Assembly (NCBI GenBank): GCA_948467695.1
Contig: CAOKFJ010000023.1
Location: 1 to 12,257 of the forward strand
Source of the DNA: an uncultured Allobaculum sp.
GTDB taxonomy: Bacteria; Bacillota_I; Bacilli_A; Erysipelotrichales; Erysipelotrichaceae
Reading direction: 5' to 3'
DNA: 12,257 bases
Part shown: one piece after another, positions 8,601 to 12,257 of the stretch
How positions within the stretch are numbered: position 1 is the first letter of the stretch
Layout: each line of letters starts with the position of its first letter
Notes under the pieces: generated by a model
What the model was told of the DNA's origin: nothing
What the model saw: only the letters and a program-made list of their open reading frames with translations
Databases searched by the model: none
Program-made: the position numbers and the translations under genes

Positions 8601-10934
8601 AACAGGCGCGTCAGTCGCAAATGTCATCAGCATGCCCGAGGGAGAGGAGAAATAACCCCACGCGTGCGTTTTTTCGCAGCGCATCAGTGTTGGGAACAGC
8701 TGATAGTTGTAGTCGGGATAGCGTTCGAGATAGGTATCAAAGCCCATCTGGAGAGAAGCCTGATCGATTGCCTGGATTTCGTCTTTATTGTTTTTCAAAG
8801 ACGCTTCGATGATCAGCTGTCCTTCGTCATTGAGTTTGTATGCAAGATTGACGGCAACATCCGCGCCGTTTGCGGTGTATTTGCCAGTGTAGACAATTTG
8901 TCCGTTTTCATCGGCGTCCGCGGCGTTCATCGAGACGCGCTTGCCGTTGATGCGCCAGCCAAAACCGGAGTACTGGTCGTTGCGCACAGGAATTTCAAGC
9001 ATTTCGCCGCCGATGCGGGTTTTGAGGGCATTGATATTGCCGCCAGTATGATCGACAACCCAGTTTTCGTTATGGATCGTTTCATCTGTATTGGCAGGTT
9101 CAATATCCGAGAGTGTCACCGCGCTCAGGTTGATGTTGCCCCATTTGGCATCGTAGGCTTTTGTGACTCTGACGCGCAAAGAGACTGTGTCGTCTGCGGA
9201 AACGGTCTGATAGACAAGCGAAGCCATCTGATAAACAGTGGTATCGGGAGTGGTGTTCGAAGAACCGAATTTTGTCGAGTACTGCACTTTGTCATTGACG
9301 AGAATTTCAATAACGCCATCGGCAGCCCATGCGCCCGCATATACATTGACATAACGCGGTGCTGTCGAGGCAGGCAGGTTCATGGTCATGGATGTGCCTT
9401 CATGTTCGAGAACAGTCGCAAGATGACTGTCTTCAGCGCTGGCTTGTGTTGTGCCGTCTGTCCATGAGAAGGCGGTTTTCGCTTTTTTGGCGATCTGGTT
9501 CTGAATGGTTCCAGATGGAGTGATGTCTGTGATCAGCGGTGTCGAGGCGTTCTTGCGTTCAACTTTGGCAAGATCAAGATTGTTGAAATACACCCAGTCG
9601 AGCAGTCCCTGATCGGACAGGTTTGCGGCAGCCGGTGCGGATTTGATTTTTCCTCCGGCGATGCTTCCATCATCTTCCACGCGGGCTGTACCGAGCGTAA
9701 TGGCGCCGATGTTGATGTTGCCCCATTTCTGGTCGTAGACTTTGCCGACTTTTACCGTGACATTGACCATGTCGCCATCGCTGTCGGTATGGAAGTTTGT
9801 GCGCAGCACATTGTATTTTGCGGGAGATCCGGCTGTGGTGTCGGAGGAACCGAACGATTTTTTGAGGATTTCATTTCCGTTGACGGACATCGTCACTTCA
9901 ATATCGGCTGCCCAGCATCCGGCATAGATATCCAGATACTGCTCCGCGGTTGAGCCGGGCACGCTGAAAGAGAAGCCATTGTTCGCGCCGGTGAAAACAA
10001 GCGCGTCATGCTTGCCTGGTTTGGAGAGCATGGTATCCGATCCGTCGGAATAGACAAACTCGGTTTTATGGTTGGTGGTGACATAGTCCTGCTTGCCGAT
10101 CAGAGTCATTTCGCCAAGTTTGCCTTCCGGAACGTTTTTGCGGGTAAATCCAGCAAAGTCGGTATTGTCCATGCAAAGCCAGTCGATGTCGCCCTGCTTG
10201 GTCAGATTGACGCGCGAGGGAGATTCTTCGACAACAGCGGTAGCGTATTCGGTTTCCGTGCCATCGGAAAAGTCCTGAGGCGCATCAGATACGGCAACAG
10301 CCTGAATGCTGTGGTTGCCGTAGACACTGTCAGCAACCTCAACGGTTTCGATCACGACGCGAACGGTGTCGTCAGCAGAGTCGGTGTGATAGTGGAACTG
10401 TGTAAGGTAGCTCTTGGCGCCTTTGCCGGTGGACATGGAGCCATGCGTGTTGGTGTAGTATTCAACGTCGTTGATGAATACGCTCAGTTTGATCTGCGAA
10501 GCCCAGCTGCCCGTGAAGATGGACACATAGGTTTCTTCGGTGCGTGCGGGGAGCGTGAATTCGCTCTTGCCGCCGATTTTGTTGATGACCTGCCCTTTGC
10601 GGTTGTTTTCGGGCGCACCGGTGTAGACAAAGTTGGTGTCGGTATCGGTCATGATCTGGGCAATCGTGCCGCTCATTGTCACGGACGAGATCAGACCTTT
10701 TTTTGCTCCGGCCCATTTGGACTGGTCTTTATCGCAGGCATGGAACCAGTCGAGATTTCCGGCAGCTTCCAGGTCAGCGCTTTGCGGAGCGCGCTTGACG
10801 CTGCCGACTGTCGTTTCTTTTGTTTCTTCTTTGGCAAGGACGATCTGGCCTGTCATCTGCGGCAGCGCGTTAGGAATAATCATCGCTGCGGCAAGCAGAG
10901 CGGCAGATGCCCTTTTCATAAAGCGTTTTTTCAT
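5640..10934 (-). CDS. Secreted multimodular glycan-active enzyme (predicted six-hairpin glycosidase/lyase fold, CBM32)
   Basis: A 1764-residue protein. Residues 1-34 form a signal peptide (MKKRFMKR, hydrophobic core ~9-20, likely cut after VLA). Three homologous beta-sandwich modules follow, marked by LDW/IDW at residues 61, 250 and 445. Residues ~620-840 look like a beta-sandwich, ~840-935 like an Ig-type module, and ~940-1390 like an alpha/alpha barrel with conserved-looking stretches SWENRIQNHS, PDSRMSGGTLRFWE, MMNSPHGWTAWNIYGL and CCDNDVHE (1326-1333). Then come a cadherin-like sandwich (~1428-1520), a CBM32/F5-8C module (~1530-1670) and a FIVAR-like tail (~1675-1764). Sandwich plus barrel fits polysaccharide lyases or glycosidases, but I cannot name the family or the catalytic residues. 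The start at 10934 follows GGGAAGAGAG and gives a clean signal peptide; the upstream in-frame ATG at 11006 does not. A cre site suggests catabolite repression. Confidence 0.88.
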   Translation of the reverse strand: MKKRFMKRASAALLAAAMIIPNALPQMTGQIVLAKEETKETTVGSVKRAPQSADLEAAGNLDWFHACDKDQSKWAGAKKGLISSVTMSGTIAQIMTDTDTNFVYTGAPENNRKGQVINKIGGKSEFTLPARTEETYVSIFTGSWASQIKLSVFINDVEYYTNTHGSMSTGKGAKSYLTQFHYHTDSADDTVRVVIETVEVADSVYGNHSIQAVAVSDAPQDFSDGTETEYATAVVEESPSRVNLTKQGDIDWLCMDNTDFAGFTRKNVPEGKLGEMTLIGKQDYVTTNHKTEFVYSDGSDTMLSKPGKHDALVFTGANNGFSFSVPGSTAEQYLDIYAGCWAADIEVTMSVNGNEILKKSFGSSDTTAGSPAKYNVLRTNFHTDSDGDMVNVTVKVGKVYDQKWGNINIGAITLGTARVEDDGSIAGGKIKSAPAAANLSDQGLLDWVYFNNLDLAKVERKNASTPLITDITPSGTIQNQIAKKAKTAFSWTDGTTQASAEDSHLATVLEHEGTSMTMNLPASTAPRYVNVYAGAWAADGVIEILVNDKVQYSTKFGSSNTTPDTTVYQMASLVYQTVSADDTVSLRVRVTKAYDAKWGNINLSAVTLSDIEPANTDETIHNENWVVDHTGGNINALKTRIGGEMLEIPVRNDQYSGFGWRINGKRVSMNAADADENGQIVYTGKYTANGADVAVNLAYKLNDEGQLIIEASLKNNKDEIQAIDQASLQMGFDTYLERYPDYNYQLFPTLMRCEKTHAWGYFSSPSGMLMTFATDAPVASYTLDYQSGQHRIYSASLDVLQSGDLPERHPQGLDHLEANEEKTWTIALQPASELNAIDEIKPVIAKGTTVPVFDADRYTMADSEKSAITLRSASPIKDNVLHITAPDGKESTLEVTKASDGVYTASFDAAGKEAGAYKVIAINEAGYEAEMMLSIRNDWSWYIQKAREASVEARQKGSSHAETYYGFYSAYVARKYFPDAKWDEQVDDNWDEIYPLMYDMESGNPTSWENRIQNHSTTLGIFVDQYESNGNEEALAKAEHLADFLMSKQKADGGYYNGGTDYTSVIYPAKSIMELVHVEKRLMNDESLDADTRAYYKERYDLHMDSLTKAMDKLVRVDGNFDTEGQGTYEDGANSCSITQLSEFALMFPEGSAERKKYTDAAVKYMDRHTSHEQTQIPDSRMSGGTLRFWEAQYDVEMKLTSSAPNMMNSPHGWTAWNIYGLFNLYELTGNTEYLERGMNTMGSCAQLMGYDGKLNWAFIPDPQRVTKFFVKDEEKSHDDVIVGKHEQRTIGEQYVPMISYWWKAPKDTWVPGYTNMGGSVTQGACCDNDVHEVFKALGEVALTKAYVFEKEDGTFEAFNCSVAEADGKLVITPAEDVVSNVSVQVMSERAVDVNFYDGTKTQTIKAGSPQWISTKENAADLSDIDRNCDMASLDVKGGTLNESFDPALTDYTINLPLDGGTVELTPAADGEKATIYYDREKVEAGQSISVTLDKPYEEQTVRLQVRSERNASSKTYTIRLVAYGNDESVDPATMSATAGSEHSTTGSEGPAKNVLDGNKGTIWHTKYNAGTIPVEDRWIQLNLDEIREIKGVRVLPRQDSSDHGNLLKGKILLSSDGGQTWTEAASFDWANDREWKIVTFDASSANAIRIAPTETQGEWSSAAEIRVIAEGREHVSLDTALVKWLAGVAAEFNLDLFKDAGKEAFQNALSETNRLLEDIENGNSDGIDQDTLNGSGANLNKAILDLRYKEDEELLKELMNKAQ
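5643..5915 (-). other. C-terminal FIVAR-like tail module of the multimodular enzyme
   Basis: About 90 residues after the CBM32 module. It shares landmarks with the C-terminus of the 2-3712 protein: WLAGV, NLDLFKDAGK, DLRY and EELLKELM. It carries a ~15-residue insertion (IENGNSDGIDQDTLNGSG region) relative to that tail. There is no LPXTG sorting signal and no membrane helix after it. Confidence 0.6.
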
Positions 10935-10936
10935 TT

Positions 10937-10946
10937 CTCTCTTCCC
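10937..10946 (-). promoter_or_regulatory. Ribosome binding site deciding the start at 10934
   Basis: On the minus strand GGGAAGAGAG directly precedes AAATG at 10934. It supports this Met, 24 codons inside the longest open frame, as the real start. The translation from here begins MKKRF, a typical signal peptide charge cluster. Confidence 0.65.
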
Positions 10947-11012
10947 TTTTTCTGTTTTGTCCGGCAGGGATTCCGGATTCTTTTCTTCTTTTGAAAAGTG
11001 AAGCAAAATGAT

Positions 11013-11026
11013 GCGCAGCGTTTTCA
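11013..11026 (-). promoter_or_regulatory. Possible second, weaker cre-like half site
   Basis: The minus strand reads TGAAAACGCTGCGC. The left ten bases fit the cre consensus apart from none, but three of the last four do not (G, G and C at the W, C and W positions). Its centre is 34 bp from that of the perfect cre site. It may instead be the partner arm of a 9-bp inverted repeat with the first site. Confidence 0.35.
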
Positions 11027-11046
11027 GGCAAGTTGCCCACCCTTGA

Positions 11047-11060
11047 AGAAAACGCTTTCA
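11047..11060 (-). promoter_or_regulatory. cre site (CcpA operator) at the multimodular enzyme promoter
   Basis: The minus strand reads TGAAAGCGTTTTCT, which fits every position of the Gram-positive cre consensus TGWAARCGYTWNCW. It begins about 9 nt downstream of the -10 box, at or next to the expected transcription start. That position is typical for CcpA repression in the presence of preferred sugars. The CcpA role is known for the consensus; its use here is inferred. Confidence 0.75.
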
Positions 11061-11068
11061 TCCAATTT

Positions 11069-11098
11069 TATATAGCCCCACAGATTGGCGGGAGTCTA
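11069..11098 (-). promoter_or_regulatory. Predicted promoter of the multimodular enzyme gene
   Basis: On the minus strand TAGACT (11098-11093, 4 of 6 to TTGACA) and TATATA (11074-11069) are separated by 18 nt. The expected start of transcription falls near 11061, directly at the cre site, leaving a leader of about 125 nt. Confidence 0.5.
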
Positions 11099-11112
11099 TA
11101 GGTGAAGACGAT

Positions 11113-11159
11113 AAAAACAATCGATTTGCCGAAATCCGACAAACGATAGATTGCTTTTT
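11113..11159. terminator. Terminator-like hairpin with U-tracts on both sides, between divergent promoters
   Basis: CAATC/GATTG (11118-11122 and 11149-11153) and an inner 7-bp TTTGCCG/CGACAAA stem (one G-U, 5-nt loop) make a hairpin with a 2/5 internal loop. AAAAA (11113-11117) flanks the left and TTTTT (11155-11159) the right, so either strand could terminate here. No gene is seen that would need it. Confidence 0.5.
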
Positions 11160-11160
11160 A

Positions 11161-11363
11161 ATGTGATGCCAAAGAAAGCAGATGTTCTAAGAGATATAGA
11201 ACGTGTGAAACGGAAGTAAAGAGATAAGGAAATGTTTGACTGACATGGTTTTATGCATAGACAGTTGTAGTTTGAAAGCGGATTTGCGCAGTCGTTCATT
11301 GCGGCATTTATGCGGAATCTGATACGATCACTGTGCATTTTTAAACAGCGCATCAACGTATGA
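11161..11363. other. Intergenic stretch with no recognisable gene
   Basis: The remainder of the 511-bp divergent intergenic region (10935-11445). A 17-codon ATG frame (11166-11219) has no ribosome binding site. I see no convincing RNA gene or repeat. The hairpin just left of it leaves open a small leftward transcript from this stretch. Confidence 0.5.
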
Positions 11364-11395
11364 CCGGCAGGCTGAAGCGCATGCCGGCGATGCGC
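11364..11395. promoter_or_regulatory. Two overlapping inverted repeats in the acetyltransferase promoter
   Basis: CCGGCA (11364-11369) mirrors TGCCGG (11382-11387), and GCGCAT (11377-11382) mirrors ATGCGC (11390-11395). They cover the -35 region just upstream of TATAAT at 11398. This could be an operator or activator site; each arm is only 6 bp, so chance is possible. Confidence 0.35.
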
Positions 11396-11403
11396 CGTAT
11401 AAT
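11372..11403 (+). promoter_or_regulatory. Predicted promoter of the acetyltransferase gene
   Basis: A consensus -10 box TATAAT lies at 11398-11403. The -35 is poor (CTGAAG at 11372-11377 with a long spacer is the best I find), which suggests activator dependence or a weak promoter. Transcription would start near 11410, directly before the hairpin at 11413-11428. Confidence 0.5.
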
Positions 11404-11412
11404 ACAGAAAAA

Positions 11413-11428
11413 GACTCGAAACCGAGTC
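11413..11428 (+). promoter_or_regulatory. Stem-loop at the 5' end of the acetyltransferase mRNA
   Basis: GACTCG (11413-11418) and CGAGTC (11423-11428) form a perfect 6-bp stem with an AAAC loop, 1 nt before the AAGGGG ribosome binding site (11430-11435). At the predicted 5' end it may protect the transcript from degradation or affect ribosome access. Confidence 0.4.
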
Positions 11429-11445
11429 CAAGGGGAAAACAGAAT

Positions 11446-12096
11446 ATGGCATTGCGAACGGATATCCTGACATGGTCCAAAGGGGATCTGATGGAAACGT
11501 ACTGGAAGGTGTTCTTCAAAAGACAGAACACGACAAGCGGATGGAAAAGAGATCTGTACACGATCTTTCTCAACCGCAGCGCACGCAAACATGGGGGATA
11601 TATCGGAAAAGATACGACGTTTGCGTCAAGACCGCGTCTTCCGCATGGTCTGCATGGCATTTACATTTCCAGATATGCCGCGATTGGCGAAGAATGCTGG
11701 ATTTATCAGAATGTCACGATTGGCGAAGTGAATGGAAAAGCGCCTGTGATTGGAAACAATGTATTCATCGGTGCCAATGCGGTGATTGTCGGCGACATCA
11801 AGATTGGAAACAATGTGACGATCGGAGCCGGCGCGCTGGTGGTCAAGGATGTGCCGGACAACGCCAAAGTGCTCAGCCAGCCCGCGCGAATTGTGCTTTG
11901 CGAAACGGATGAAGCAAAGAAAGCAGAGATCGATAAAATGGAAGACGTACATGTCCCTGCAGCGCGAAAACCGCGTACTGCAGCACCGAACAAACCGTAT
12001 CCGCATGATCTTGATGCGCTTGGGCATGTCAAATCGAATAAAGCGGAAGAAACAGACAGGACATTCGAACTTCCGCATATTCCGGACGCTGAATAA
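11446..12096 (+). CDS. Left-handed beta-helix acetyltransferase (serine acetyltransferase-like)
   Basis: A 216-residue protein. Residues ~60-150 carry hexapeptide repeats of the left-handed beta-helix fold (YAAIGEECWIYQNVTIG, VIGNNVFIGANAVIVGDI, IGNNVTIGAGALVVKDV), ending with a SQPARIV cap. LPHGLHGI (His67, His70) matches the segment carrying the catalytic His in CysE-like and polysaccharide O-acetyltransferases, which use acetyl-CoA. The helical N-terminal domain of true CysE is missing, so serine acetylation is uncertain and a sugar or cell-surface acceptor is equally possible. The last ~60 residues are charged, Pro-rich and probably disordered. The start at 11446 follows AAGGGG; ATG 11491, after a second AAAGGGG (11479-11485), is an alternative. 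The next gene begins 72 nt downstream with no clear terminator between. Confidence 0.85.
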   Translation: MALRTDILTWSKGDLMETYWKVFFKRQNTTSGWKRDLYTIFLNRSARKHGGYIGKDTTFASRPRLPHGLHGIYISRYAAIGEECWIYQNVTIGEVNGKAPVIGNNVFIGANAVIVGDIKIGNNVTIGAGALVVKDVPDNAKVLSQPARIVLCETDEAKKAEIDKMEDVHVPAARKPRTAAPNKPYPHDLDALGHVKSNKAEETDRTFELPHIPDAE

Positions 12097-12157
12097 TCGC
12101 TGATACGTGACAATTTCAAAGATGCGCAGAGAGCAAAAGGCAGTCTGTGCGGGAAAA

Positions 12158-12162
12158 GAGGA
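12158..12162 (+). promoter_or_regulatory. Ribosome binding site of the P1-family peptidase gene
   Basis: GAGGA lies 6 nt before ATG at 12169. It supports the start of this gene although only 89 bases of it are in the window. Confidence 0.7.
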
Positions 12163-12168
12163 AAAAAG

Positions 12169-12257
12169 ATGAAAAAGATTTCCATTACCGAACTGGAGGG
12201 TTTTCAGATCGGACAGGCGCAGGACCGCGAAAACGGAACCGGTGTAACCTGCATTTT
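12169..12257 (+). CDS. P1-family peptidase, DmpA/S58-like (3'-partial, N-terminus only)
   Basis: Only the first 29 codons are present. They read MKKISITELEGFQIGQAQD and go on through a TGVTC stretch. The GFQIGQAQDRENGTG pattern resembles the start of S58 (DmpA / L-aminopeptidase D-esterase-like) proteins, which mature by autocleavage and remove N-terminal residues from peptides. The catalytic nucleophile lies beyond the window. No signal peptide is visible, so it is probably cytoplasmic. It probably shares a transcript with the acetyltransferase, 72 nt upstream. The call rests on a short N-terminal pattern. Confidence 0.6.
   Translation, partial: MKKISITELEGFQIGQAQDRENGTGVTCI

Noticed and set aside
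7077..9467. 796-codon open frame on the plus strand inside the multimodular enzyme gene
   Set aside because: It is an antisense shadow created by codon bias of the real gene; it has no domain, no ribosome binding site and an unlikely Phe/Val/Gly-rich composition.
10008..10994. 328-codon plus-strand frame near the 5' end of the multimodular enzyme
   Set aside because: It overlaps the signal peptide and first modules of a convincing gene; its translation has no recognisable features.
10935..11006. ATG at 11006 as start of the multimodular enzyme
   Set aside because: It would put 24 charged residues before the signal peptide; the internal Met at 10934 has a ribosome binding site and a normal signal peptide.
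11166..11219. 17-codon ATG frame (MPKKADVLRDIERVKRK)
   Set aside because: It lacks a ribosome binding site and is too short to judge; it was kept only as a remark in the intergenic entry.
11096..11473. 125-codon minus-strand frame in the divergent intergenic region
   Set aside because: It spans a promoter, hairpins and the start of the acetyltransferase gene; it has no ribosome binding site and an unnatural composition.
12124..12150. Hairpin GCGCAGA/TCTGTGC as terminator of the acetyltransferase gene
   Set aside because: It has only 7 bp with one G-U, a 13-nt loop, and no T-run after it.

Overview
The window most likely comes from the chromosome of a host-associated Bacillota, and I lean towards Erysipelotrichia. 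The reasons are very large secreted multimodular carbohydrate-active proteins with FIVAR-type helical repeats, a CBM32-type module, a P1-family peptidase start, GGAGG/AGAGG ribosome binding sites, rho-independent terminators and a CcpA-type cre site. This placement is inference, since the window holds no rRNA or other marker gene.

Layout. (1) Positions 2-3712 (+) hold the 3' part of a secreted SGNH/GDSL hydrolase. Five tandem ~138-residue helical/FIVAR repeats and a last C-terminal module follow the catalytic domain, and a strong terminator follows the gene. (2) Positions 3713-4226 are a long AT-rich spacer with alternating-orientation copies of TTCGAAGTGTAAAAAA, including two near-perfect hairpins, upstream of a Fic-domain gene. 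(3) Positions 4227-5408 (+) encode a Fic protein with an intact HPFYDGNGRMGR motif, an inhibitory-helix-like SNAMEE motif and a C-terminal winged-helix-like tail. The gene is visibly more AT-rich than its neighbours. (4) Positions 5409-5639 hold two separate terminators, one for each of the converging genes. (5) Positions 5640-10934 (-) encode a 1764-residue secreted enzyme: signal peptide, three tandem beta-sandwich modules, a sandwich plus predicted alpha/alpha barrel of unassigned family, a cadherin-like module, CBM32 and a FIVAR-like tail. (6) Positions 10935-11445 are a divergent intergenic region with a promoter and a cre site for the leftward gene, a terminator-like hairpin with U-tracts on both sides, and a TATAAT promoter for the rightward gene. 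(7) Positions 11446-12096 (+) encode a left-handed beta-helix acetyltransferase, followed closely by (8) the start of a P1-family (DmpA-like) peptidase at 12169, which runs off the window.

How it fits together. The two giant secreted proteins end in related ~75-90 residue modules and lack LPXTG, so they probably share a localisation or assembly mechanism. Both look suited to host or dietary glycans, one as an esterase/deacetylase and the other as a glycosidase or lyase. The cre site suggests carbon catabolite control of the second. The Fic gene and its operator-like repeat array look like a self-contained, possibly horizontally acquired unit placed between them. The array together with a Fic-HTH protein is the best candidate here for an undescribed regulatory system.
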